A DNA stretch of 64,000 nt, taken from assembly GCA_963700735.1 (NCBI GenBank), contig CAVOYR010000002.1, positions 147,006-211,005 on the forward strand, written 5' to 3'. Each line of letters opens with the position of its first letter. The first letter of the stretch is position 1. The notes under the pieces are model-generated. The model worked only from the letters and a program-made list of their open reading frames with translations, had not been told where the DNA came from and ran no database searches. The translations under genes were made by a program, and so were the position numbers. Source of the stretch: Anderseniella sp963700735 (lineage in GTDB: Bacteria > Pseudomonadota > Alphaproteobacteria > Rhizobiales > Aestuariivirgaceae). This document shows positions 1 to 7,796 of this stretch, piece by piece.

Positions 1-205
1 ACACTTTCAGCACCCCCGGCATCGCCGCAGCAGCACTCACATCGATCTTGCCGATCTTCGCGTGCGCAAACGGCGAGCGCACGAACGCCGCATGGGCGAT
101 GTTGTCGAGCCTGATGTCGTCGACGTAACACCCCGCGCCCGTCATGAAACGCTCATCCTCGACACGCCGCACGGCCTGCCCGACTGCAAACTTCTGAATG
201 CTCAT
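1..205 (-). CDS. Xanthine dehydrogenase/CO dehydrogenase-family molybdopterin-binding large subunit, N-terminal fragment
   Basis: The gene runs off the left edge; only about 68 N-terminal residues are present, starting at the ATG at 205 (MSIQKFAVGQAVRRVEDERF). The sequence has the family's opening pattern: a basic VRRVED segment, FMTGAGCYVDDI (usually R-F-L-T-G-x-G-x-Y-x-D-D), then HAAFVRSPFAHAKI with the conserved VRSPxAHA block, and the start of the PGV motif. These proteins hold the molybdenum cofactor of hydroxylases such as xanthine dehydrogenase, aerobic CO dehydrogenase and isoquinoline oxidoreductase. Substrate class cannot be told because the cofactor-binding and active-site regions lie outside the window. 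No strong ribosome site is visible upstream of 205. Confidence 0.85.
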   Translation of the reverse strand, partial: MSIQKFAVGQAVRRVEDERFMTGAGCYVDDIRLDNIAHAAFVRSPFAHAKIGKIDVSAAAAMPGVLKV

Positions 206-288
206 TGTTGCCCGTTGATTTTGAAAGGAAGTGTTATGCGCTGATTACTGCATGAGGCAGGTGATGCGCGCAAGGCGGCGGCGGGCCG

Positions 289-1500
289 TCAGGCGGAAAC
301 CTTGGCCAGCAACTCTTCCCTTGTCGCCGTGAAGCCGCCCGCTACCCACCAGTCTTCCAGCCGGCGCAGCGTGGCACCAAGCTGCGGCCCCGGCTCAAGT
401 CCTGCGGCAACAAGGTCGGCGCCTGTCAACGGCATGACCGGTACTGGCCAGTCTTCAGGCAACCTCAGCAAGCCACGCCATGAGGCATCATCGGCGCTTG
501 CGGCACTGTCCGCCCAGGCCAGCCGTACCGCGCGGGCGAACGTCCCGCCGCCTGTCTGGTACAGCACCACCTTGCGTTCAGCCTCGCGCAAGGCCGGCGA
601 CGGGGGCATCGCCGACAGGACCGCCGAAAGCTCGCGGGTGTCGGCGTTGGACAGCCGCAGGCTGTCGCCCGTCGCTTCGGGATCAAGATCGAACGCCGCC
701 GCCAGCCGCAGCGGATAGTCCGGCGCCAGTTGGTTTGCCGCGTCGATGGCAACGACCCGTGCAAGGCGCGCTGCATTGAGGAGTGACCCGAACAGCGCCG
801 AGCTGACCCCCGTCCGGTTCATCAGCTCTGCCGCATCGCCTGCCCCGCCGGCCAGCAGCAGCTTGCTCATTTCCTGGCCAACCCGCTCGCGAGACAACTG
901 CCCAAGCCCTGCCACGTTGCGTTCACACGCAGCAAGTGCTGCCGCATCGGCGGTGCCTTGCCCGTACTGGGCGTGGAACCGGAAGAACCGCAGGATGCGC
1001 AGGTAGTCTTCTTTAATTCGCGCGTCAGGGTCGCCCGCAAACCGGATTTTCTGATTGAATATGTCGTCAATAACGTCGAGCGGATCGAGTACATTGCCGT
1101 GACGGTCGCAATACAACGCGTTCATGGTGAAGTCGCGCCGGGCCGCGTCCGCCTGCCAGTCGCCGGTGAAGGCAACGGTTGCGCGGCGGCCATCGGTACT
1201 TACGTCATGACGTAGTGTCGTCACCTCGAAGGTATTGTTTTCGCTGACGATTGTCACCGTGCCGTGGTCGATGCCGGTGGGGTGGGCCTTCAGGCCTGCC
1301 GCTCTTGCCGCTGCAATGGTGGCGTCAGGCTCGAGCGTGGTGGCGATGTCGATCTCGTGCACCGGCCGGTCCAGCAGCGCATTGCGCACCGCCCCGCCAA
1401 CAATGCGTGCCTCGCCACCGGCTGCCTCGATGGCGTCGAAAACCTTTGACAAACCAATGGCTTGCAACATCGGATGCTGGCTCAACGGGGGCGCGTTCAT
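289..1500 (-). CDS. CCA tRNA nucleotidyltransferase / poly(A) polymerase family
   Basis: A 403-residue class II nucleotidyltransferase that adds or repairs the 3' CCA of tRNA, or polyadenylates RNA. The catalytic head shows IVGGAVRNALL at about 33-43 followed by the metal-binding pair E49-x-D51 (HEIDIAT), and RRDFTMNAL at 121-129, the motif that precedes the LDPLDV segment. The RNA-binding helical region follows (IKEDYLRILRFFRF, typical of tRNA nucleotidyltransferases). The start at 1500 is chosen over a longer in-frame ORF because its ATG overlaps the TGA of the upstream NUDIX gene as ATGA, indicating translational coupling. It lies third in a DUF1285-NUDIX-CCA operon. Sequence alone does not separate CCA-adding from poly(A) activity, but this gene order in Rhizobiales is usually annotated as CCA-adding. 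Confidence 0.9.
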   Translation of the reverse strand: MNAPPLSQHPMLQAIGLSKVFDAIEAAGGEARIVGGAVRNALLDRPVHEIDIATTLEPDATIAAARAAGLKAHPTGIDHGTVTIVSENNTFEVTTLRHDVSTDGRRATVAFTGDWQADAARRDFTMNALYCDRHGNVLDPLDVIDDIFNQKIRFAGDPDARIKEDYLRILRFFRFHAQYGQGTADAAALAACERNVAGLGQLSRERVGQEMSKLLLAGGAGDAAELMNRTGVSSALFGSLLNAARLARVVAIDAANQLAPDYPLRLAAAFDLDPEATGDSLRLSNADTRELSAVLSAMPPSPALREAERKVVLYQTGGGTFARAVRLAWADSAASADDASWRGLLRLPEDWPVPVMPLTGADLVAAGLEPGPQLGATLRRLEDWWVAGGFTATREELLAKVSA

Positions 1501-2141
1501 GGCCCATACACCCGGTCGTGCAGGTTCTTCAGCATGCCTGCCGTCGCCCCCCACACATATCGCTCGCCGTATGGCATCGCGTAAAAATACCGCGTCTTTC
1601 CCTGGTACTCGCGCGAATGACGCAGGTGATTTTCGGTGTCCATGAAGTGCGACAGCGGCACCTCGAAGATGTCCGTCACCTCGCCCGGTTCCGGCACCAG
1701 CGTGAAACCGGGCCGCAGGAAGGCCACCACCGGCACCACGCGAAATCCGGTACGTGTCTGATACACATCAAGAAATCCGACCGGCTCGACAAACTCCGGC
1801 GCAACGCCGGTTTCCTCGTGGGTCTCGCGCAGCGCACACGCCACCGGTCCATCGTCGCACGGGTCGATCTTGCCACCGGGAAACGCAATCTGACCGGCAT
1901 GCGTTGGCAAACCATCTGAGCGTTGCGTCAGCAGCACCTGCAGGTCGCCGTCGCGCTCGACCAGTCCAACCAGCACCGCCGCACGCCGGATGCGCGAGGG
2001 ATCATCGGGGGCCCAGCCATCGTTCAGGTCCTCGTCGGAGCGCAGCGCACGGGCCTCGTGATTGAGCGCCTCAACCGGCAGACTGGTGTGAAGCCTCGGC
2101 AGAAAAGTCTTCTGGAACAATGACCTGGTAATGATTGGCAT
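1497..2141 (-). CDS. NUDIX hydrolase, CoA pyrophosphatase (NudL/YeaB-like)
   Basis: A 214-residue NUDIX protein predicted to cleave the pyrophosphate bond of coenzyme A and acyl-CoA. The Nudix box spans about 89-113: GG KIDP ... REtHEEtGV, with the metal-binding REXXEE present. Just before it lies LLTQRSDGLPTHAGQIAFPG, the UPF0035 signature (T-x-R-S-x-x-L-x-x-H-x-G-Q-I-x-F-P-G-G) that marks the CoA-specific subfamily. The C-terminal IWG-like segment (YVWGATAGMLKNL) also fits. It lies 7 bp after the DUF1285 gene and overlaps the next gene's ATG by 4 bases, so it is the middle gene of the operon. Assignment to the subfamily is firm; the exact substrate is inferred from family. Confidence 0.92.
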   Translation of the reverse strand: MPIITRSLFQKTFLPRLHTSLPVEALNHEARALRSDEDLNDGWAPDDPSRIRRAAVLVGLVERDGDLQVLLTQRSDGLPTHAGQIAFPGGKIDPCDDGPVACALRETHEETGVAPEFVEPVGFLDVYQTRTGFRVVPVVAFLRPGFTLVPEPGEVTDIFEVPLSHFMDTENHLRHSREYQGKTRYFYAMPYGERYVWGATAGMLKNLHDRVYGP

Positions 2142-2148
2142 GACCGGT

Positions 2149-2748
2149 CTAAAGCCCCGCCTCGTGCGCGGTCATCATCGGCCAGAACGCGCCCGACGAC
2201 CACAGTCCAAACCAGCTTTCACCGTCTTGCATAATGGTACAACCGGCTGCAACCAGGTCATGGAACGCCGCTCGCCCCACCCGCGCCTGAAGCCCGCCGC
2301 GCACCGTGACATAGGCAAGCTTCACGCCCCCGCCGGCCACCGGGCTGTCGCGCATAACCAGCGGATGATCGGGTCCGATGGCCACCTCGTCGCCAAGGTT
2401 GGTGACAATGGTCACCACCTGTTCGCGCCCAGTGCCCCGAGCCTCAACGGACACTGCCACGAAAGCGCAGTCCTCGACCGTAATGAACCGCTTTTCTGCT
2501 GGTGTAACAAGCACATGCGACCCGTCTGGTTCGCGCCGCAGGATCGAGGCAAACAGCGCCACCAGCCCAGCCCGCCGGATCCGCTCGCCCTCGTGGAACC
2601 AGCGGCCCTCGGCATCGATGCGGATGTCGATCGGCGCTTCGACGGCTGGTGACCAATCATCCACCGGGGCGGGCGCGCGGCGCGGCATGTCGCCAGCGGC
2701 AATCGACTCCAGTCCCGCGATGTCCGGCAAGGTGCTCATGGCAAACAT
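2149..2748 (-). CDS. DUF1285 family protein
   Basis: A 199-residue soluble protein matching the DUF1285 family: a proline-rich lead, the D-I-R-I-D-A-x-G-x-W-F-H-x-G segment, LVALFASILRREPDGSHVLVTPAEK, then VEDCAFVAV and a second half rich in beta strands. The biochemical role of this family is not established; structures show a two-domain beta fold. It is the first gene of the minus-strand operon with NudL and the CCA-adding enzyme, an arrangement that recurs in Rhizobiales and suggests a housekeeping role. Two in-frame ATGs exist (2748 and 2739); neither has a clear Shine-Dalgarno sequence. It is divergent from the MoxR gene, with about 200 bp between the starts for both promoters. Confidence 0.88.
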   Translation of the reverse strand: MFAMSTLPDIAGLESIAAGDMPRRAPAPVDDWSPAVEAPIDIRIDAEGRWFHEGERIRRAGLVALFASILRREPDGSHVLVTPAEKRFITVEDCAFVAVSVEARGTGREQVVTIVTNLGDEVAIGPDHPLVMRDSPVAGGGVKLAYVTVRGGLQARVGRAAFHDLVAAGCTIMQDGESWFGLWSSGAFWPMMTAHEAGL

Positions 2749-2954
2749 TCACCACATGACATTAACGTGAGCAAGTGGCGTGAACTCACGCGCATGCAAT
2801 ATCGTTACATCGTGGTAACGTGGCAATTCAGGACATGTTGCAGCCAATCTTGTTGCCCTATGCTGTTTGTCTGGCCGGTTCTCCGGCGAACTGATTCCAG
2901 GCTGCCCCGCGCGGCCAAGACCGAAATGACCGTGTGAAAGGTTGACCCCCGCCC

Positions 2955-3956
2955 ATGAGCAATGTGACCAACGCCGACGCCAAGATTCTCGATGAACTGG
3001 AGGCAACCGCCGCCCGTCTCGGCAAGGCCCGCGATGCCGTCAAGTCCGTCATTTTCGGCCAGGACAACGTGATCGACCTTGCCCTCACTGCCATCCTCGG
3101 CGGCGGCCATGCGTTGCTCGTCGGCGCGCCCGGCCTTGCCAAGACCAAGCTGGCGATCACGCTGGGCAACGTGCTGGGCCTGGAGGAAAAGCGCGTCCAG
3201 TTCACCCCGGACCTGATGCCGGCAGACATCGTCGGCTCGGAAGTGCTCGACGAGCCGGAAAACGGCCGGCACAAGTTCCGTTTCGTGAAGGGCCCGGTGT
3301 TCTGCCAGCTGCTGATGGCCGACGAGATCAACCGCGCCAGCCCGCGCACCCAGTCGGCCCTGCTGCAGGCAATGCAGGAACACCACGTGACAGTGGGTGG
3401 CGTCAGCTATGACCTGCCCTCGCCGTTCCACGTGCTGGCAACCCAGAACCCGGTCGAGCAGGAAGGCACCTACCCGCTGCCCGAGGCGCAGCTCGACCGT
3501 TTCCTGCTGGAAATCGACGTGCCGTATCCGGACCTCGACAGCGAACGCCGCATGATGTTCGCCACCACCGGCACCTCGGAAGCGCAGGCCGGCAACGTGT
3601 TTACCCGCGACGAGCTGATGCGCGCCCAACGTTTGACCCGCACCATTCCGGTGGGCGAGAAGGTGGCTGACGCCATTCTCGAGCTGGTGCGCTCGGCGCG
3701 GCCCGGGCCGGATGCGTCGGACTACACCAACCAGCACATCTCGTGGGGCCCCGGCCCTCGCGCCAGCCAGTCGCTGATGCTTGGCGTGCGCGCCCGGGCC
3801 CTGCTGGACGGGCGCCTGTCACCCTCGCTCGATGACGTGGCCGCACTCGCGAACCCGGTGTTGCGCCACCGGATGGCGATCACCTTCTCGGCACGCGCCG
3901 ACGGCATCACCATCGACGATGTCGTGGCACGTCTTGCCAAGCCGGTAACCGGATAG
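2955..3956 (+). CDS. MoxR-family AAA+ ATPase
   Basis: A 333-residue AAA+ ATPase of the MoxR group. Walker A is GAPGLAKT at 57-64, Walker B LLMADEIN at about 119-126, sensor 1 is the ATQNP in HVLATQNPVEQEGTYPLPEAQLDRF, and the arginine-finger and sensor-2 region follows. MoxR proteins act as chaperones for metal-centre insertion or assembly of complexes and are almost always next to DUF58 and von Willebrand or Bat-type membrane proteins, as here. It starts a four-gene plus-strand run (MoxR, DUF58, DUF4159, GATase-like) with short gaps. The start at 2955 is the first ATG; an AAAGG lies about 13 bases upstream. Target of the complex is unknown. Confidence 0.95.
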   Translation: MSNVTNADAKILDELEATAARLGKARDAVKSVIFGQDNVIDLALTAILGGGHALLVGAPGLAKTKLAITLGNVLGLEEKRVQFTPDLMPADIVGSEVLDEPENGRHKFRFVKGPVFCQLLMADEINRASPRTQSALLQAMQEHHVTVGGVSYDLPSPFHVLATQNPVEQEGTYPLPEAQLDRFLLEIDVPYPDLDSERRMMFATTGTSEAQAGNVFTRDELMRAQRLTRTIPVGEKVADAILELVRSARPGPDASDYTNQHISWGPGPRASQSLMLGVRARALLDGRLSPSLDDVAALANPVLRHRMAITFSARADGITIDDVVARLAKPVTG

Positions 3957-3979
3957 ACCGGAGCGAGCAGCATAATCGA

Positions 3980-4885
3980 ATGGCTTCTCCGACCCTCACA
4001 ACAGCGACATTGCGCGGATCAGCAGACCGGCTGGCAGATGCCTATCCGCCGCTGCTGATCCAGTCGCAGCGCATTGCCAATGCCATCGTGCAGGGTGCCC
4101 ACGGCCGCCGCCGGGCAGGCCCAGGTGCCGACTTCTGGCAATACCGTGACTATTCACCGGGCGATTCCGTCTCGCGCATCGACTGGCGCAAGTCGGCACG
4201 CGCTGGCAAGACGCTGATCCGCGAAACCGAGTGGGCTGCCACCAACACCCTGTTCGTGTGGGCAAGCCAGGCATCGGGCATGGATTTCCGCTCGGATCTT
4301 GCAAGCGTCACCAAGCGTGACCGTGCGGCCATTCTGGCACTGACCGTTGCAACGCTGGCTATCCGTGCCGGTGAACGCGTCGGCATCCTGGGCTGGCCGC
4401 AATTTCCCAGCCACACCCGGTTGGTACTGCGGCGAATGGCGGCGTGGTATGCCGGGTCCGGCGGCAGCGAGCTGCTGGATGAAGTGCTGCCACCAGCCCA
4501 GCAACTGCCGCGCCATGCCTCCTGCGTGCTGTTCGGCGACTTCCTCGAACCGCTGGAGACCATTCGCGAGCGCTTCGGGCGCATCGCCGCCGATGGTCTC
4601 AACGGGCATGTCATCCAGATCACCGACCCGGCCGAGGAAACCCTTCCCTATGCGGGCCGAACCGAGTTTCTCGACATGGCAGGCCAGGGCCGCTTCATCG
4701 CGGGCCGCGCCGAGACACTGCGCGAAGACTACATCGCCGCCATGGCCCGCCAGCGCGACGGGCTGCGCCAGCTTTGCCGCCAGCTTGGCTGGACCTTTGC
4801 CGTCCATCACACCGACCAGTCGCCGCACCCGCTGCTGATGGCGCTCTACACACGGCTGACCCAATCAGCCGGCGGGTTGAGGTAG
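3980..4885 (+). CDS. DUF58 domain protein
   Basis: A 301-residue protein with the DUF58 core at about 42-85: R-x-G-x-G-x-D-F-W-Q-Y-R-D-Y-x-P-G-D, then S-R-I-D-W-R-K-S-A-R and IRETEW. DUF58 proteins have a vWA-like fold and are standard partners of MoxR ATPases; they are thought to present substrate or help assemble the complex, but no member of this operon type has a defined reaction. It sits 23 bp after the MoxR gene and 6 bp before the DUF4159 gene. No membrane segment or signal peptide is visible, so it probably acts at the cytoplasmic face next to its two membrane partners. Confidence 0.92.
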   Translation: MASPTLTTATLRGSADRLADAYPPLLIQSQRIANAIVQGAHGRRRAGPGADFWQYRDYSPGDSVSRIDWRKSARAGKTLIRETEWAATNTLFVWASQASGMDFRSDLASVTKRDRAAILALTVATLAIRAGERVGILGWPQFPSHTRLVLRRMAAWYAGSGGSELLDEVLPPAQQLPRHASCVLFGDFLEPLETIRERFGRIAADGLNGHVIQITDPAEETLPYAGRTEFLDMAGQGRFIAGRAETLREDYIAAMARQRDGLRQLCRQLGWTFAVHHTDQSPHPLLMALYTRLTQSAGGLR

Positions 4886-4891
4886 GCGGCC

Positions 4892-7786
4892 ATGACACCA
4901 CTCATCGCAGGCCTTGCCTTCACCACACCGCTCGCCCTGATCGGGCTGTTTGCCTTGCCACTGATCTGGTGGCTGTTGCGGTTCAACCCGCCGCAACCCA
5001 ACAAGGTCCGGTTTCCGCCATTCCGGTTGCTGCTGGAACTGGTGGCCAAGGAAGAACAACCGCAGCACACCCCCTGGTGGGTGCTGCTGATGCGCCTGAT
5101 GATGGCGGCAGCGATCATCCTCGCGGTTGCCGGGCCGCTGCTCAATGCCTCCGCCGTGCGCGACCGCTCGCCGGACCCGTTGCTGGTCGTCGTCGATGAC
5201 GGCTGGGCATCAGCACATGACTGGCAGGTGCGCAACCGGCTGCTGAGCGACGTGCTGGCCGAGGCGCAGCGTGCCGGAGCACCGGCTGCCATAACCGGCA
5301 CCACCAGCCAGGCCGCGCCCGGCGAGATTTCCCTCGGCGATGCGGCAGCGGCAACGGAACTTGCAGGTGCCTTGATGCCAAGGGCGCTGACACCCGACCG
5401 TGGTGCGCTGGGCGAGCGGCTGCAGACAGCTTTTGCCGATGCCGGTGCCTTGCGCGTACTATGGCTCAGCGACGGACTGGCCTATGCCAGCGATGGCGAC
5501 TTTGCCACCCGGCTTGCAACGCTCGCAGGTGGCAACGCCCGCATCGAGGTGTTGCAGCCGGAACCCGCCAGCACACCGCTGGCGCTTTCCACGCCATCGC
5601 TTGAGCAGTCAAAGCTGACGCTGACCGCCGTGCGTGCGACGGCGTCGGGAGAGCAGAACGCACCTGTCAACGTGCGCGCCCTCAATGGCCGCTCGCTGGC
5701 CGATGCGGTGTTCAGTTTCGCGCCGGACCAGTTGACTGCGGAAACCTCGATCGAGCTGCCCCTGGAACTGCGCAACGAGGCGGCGCGCGTCGAACTGACC
5801 GCGCAACGATCAGCCGGTGGCGTTTTCCTGTTCGATGATCGCTGGCGGCGCAAGTCGGTCGCCATGGTGTCGGGCGCATCGCAGGAGCTGGACCAGCCGC
5901 TGCTGTCGCCACTGTACTATGTCAGCCGGGCACTACAACCCAGTGCCGAACTGACGGAAGTGCCATCCGTTGATGAAATCCGCAAGGCACTGGAAGACGG
6001 CGCATCGATGCTGGTGCTGGCCGACCTCGGGGTACTTGGCGATGCCAACATCACCGCGCTCACAAGCTGGGTATCCCAGGGCGGCGTACTGGTCCGCTTT
6101 GCCGGACCGCGCCTCGCTGGCGGACAGGACGGCCTCGTGCCGGTGGAGCTGCGCTCGGGCGGCCGGGCGCTAGGCTCTGCGCTCAGCTGGGAACAGCCGC
6201 AAGCGCTTGCCCCATTTGCCGAAACCTCGCCGTTTGCAGGCCTTGTGCCCGACCAGGACGTCAAGGTTGAACGCCAGGTGCTGGCCGAACCGTCTGCCAC
6301 GCTGCCGGGCCGGGTATGGGCCAGCCTGGAAGACGGCACGCCGCTGGTCACCGCCTCCGCCGAAGGCAAGGGGCTCGTGGTGCTGTTCCATGTCACCGCC
6401 AATGCCGACTGGTCCAACCTGCCGCTGACCGGCCTGTTCGTTGAAATGCTCAAGCGCATTACCGACATGGCACCGGCTGCTGGCAGCCTTGGCACGGCGG
6501 ACGCTTCCGCCGGGGCCGCCGCCAACGCCGAAACCGCGCGCAACGAAGACGGTGCCTTCACCCCGCTCAGGACGCTAAACGGCTATGGCGAGATGAGTGC
6601 GCCGCCTGCCAGTGCCCGGCCGGTTGAAACGGATGGCTTCTTCACCATGAAGCCGACCGCGGTGCATCCCGCCGGAATCTATGCCCGTGGCGGCGCGCGG
6701 CATGCCCTGAACCTTGGTGCTGGCGACGAGGGACTGCAACCGCTTGCGGGTCTGCCCCCGGCCTTCGCCCTTGCCGGCTATGAGCGCGCCCGACCGACGG
6801 ACCTGTCCGGCTGGCTGTTTGCACTGGCGGTCCTGCTGTTTGCCGCTGACGTGCTGGCCATGCTGTTCCTGACCGGCGGGCTGGCCCGGCTGACCCGCCG
6901 CCGCCCGGCCATCCGGTCCGCATCGGCAGCAGGCCTCGTGCTGACGGCAGGCGTGGCACTGTCATTGCTGGCCGCATCGCCGGCGCCCACCGCGGCACAG
7001 AACGCCAGCAACTCGTCACAGGGGCTCGATGCCGCCACCCAGTTTGCCATGCAGGCAAGCCTTGAAACCCGCATCGGTTACGTGCTCACCGGCGATGCAC
7101 AGGTGGACAGCACCTCGAAGATGGGGCTGGAGGGGCTGGGACGCGTACTCGTGTCACGCACCTCGATCGAGCCAGCAGAGCCCGTCGCCATCGACATCAC
7201 CCGTGATTCGATCGCGTTTTTCCCGCTGATCTACTGGCCGGTGCTGCCATCCGCCGAACCACCCGATGACGAGATGCTGGCAAAGCTGTCCGACTACATG
7301 AAGAACGGCGGCACGATCTTCTTCGATACCCGCGACGACGACAGTTCGGTGGCAACGCTGACCGGCGCAACATCGCCGTCAACCATGGCGCTGCGCAACA
7401 TCCTCGACAAGCTGGACGTGCCTGCGCTGGAACCTGTGCCGGAAAGCCACGTGCTGACCCGCGCCTTTTACCTGATGGACACGTTTCCAGGCCGCTGGGC
7501 CGGTGGCCAGCTGTGGGTGCAGGCACGCGCCAGCAACACTGACGACGCCATCGCCGCCGCCGCCAGTGATGGCGTCAGCCCGATCATCATCGGCTCCAAC
7601 GACTTCGCAGCAGCCTGGGCGGTGGACCAGGCCGGCAATCCGCAGTTCCCCGTATCGCCCGGTGGCGAGGGTCAGCGCGAGTACGCCTGGCGGGCGGGTG
7701 TGAACATCATGATGTATGCGCTGACGGGCAACTACAAGGCGGACCAGGTGCACGTGCCAGCGCTGCTGGAACGGCTGGGGCAGTAG
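4892..7786 (+). CDS. DUF4159 protein with BatA-type N-terminal membrane anchor
   Basis: A 964-residue membrane protein. The N-terminus has the double-transmembrane BatA-type domain: hydrophobic segments at about 8-28 and 62-84 around an FNPPQPNKVRFPPFRLL loop. A long periplasmic part follows, with vWA/GATase-like stretches (RRKSVAMVSG, LVLADLGVL, GLVVLFHVTANADWSNLPLTG). Two more hydrophobic segments lie at about 640-660 and 685-705, and a C-terminal DUF4159 domain begins near 725 (FAMQASLETRIGYVLTGD; FFDTRDDD; LTRAFYLMDTFPGRW). It is the third gene of the MoxR operon. The domain set is typical of alphaproteobacteria, where function is unknown; an envelope role is inferred from topology. Confidence 0.9.
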   Translation: MTPLIAGLAFTTPLALIGLFALPLIWWLLRFNPPQPNKVRFPPFRLLLELVAKEEQPQHTPWWVLLMRLMMAAAIILAVAGPLLNASAVRDRSPDPLLVVVDDGWASAHDWQVRNRLLSDVLAEAQRAGAPAAITGTTSQAAPGEISLGDAAAATELAGALMPRALTPDRGALGERLQTAFADAGALRVLWLSDGLAYASDGDFATRLATLAGGNARIEVLQPEPASTPLALSTPSLEQSKLTLTAVRATASGEQNAPVNVRALNGRSLADAVFSFAPDQLTAETSIELPLELRNEAARVELTAQRSAGGVFLFDDRWRRKSVAMVSGASQELDQPLLSPLYYVSRALQPSAELTEVPSVDEIRKALEDGASMLVLADLGVLGDANITALTSWVSQGGVLVRFAGPRLAGGQDGLVPVELRSGGRALGSALSWEQPQALAPFAETSPFAGLVPDQDVKVERQVLAEPSATLPGRVWASLEDGTPLVTASAEGKGLVVLFHVTANADWSNLPLTGLFVEMLKRITDMAPAAGSLGTADASAGAAANAETARNEDGAFTPLRTLNGYGEMSAPPASARPVETDGFFTMKPTAVHPAGIYARGGARHALNLGAGDEGLQPLAGLPPAFALAGYERARPTDLSGWLFALAVLLFAADVLAMLFLTGGLARLTRRRPAIRSASAAGLVLTAGVALSLLAASPAPTAAQNASNSSQGLDAATQFAMQASLETRIGYVLTGDAQVDSTSKMGLEGLGRVLVSRTSIEPAEPVAIDITRDSIAFFPLIYWPVLPSAEPPDDEMLAKLSDYMKNGGTIFFDTRDDDSSVATLTGATSPSTMALRNILDKLDVPALEPVPESHVLTRAFYLMDTFPGRWAGGQLWVQARASNTDDAIAAAASDGVSPIIIGSNDFAAAWAVDQAGNPQFPVSPGGEGQREYAWRAGVNIMMYALTGNYKADQVHVPALLERLGQ

Positions 7787-7796
7787 GCGCGCGGCG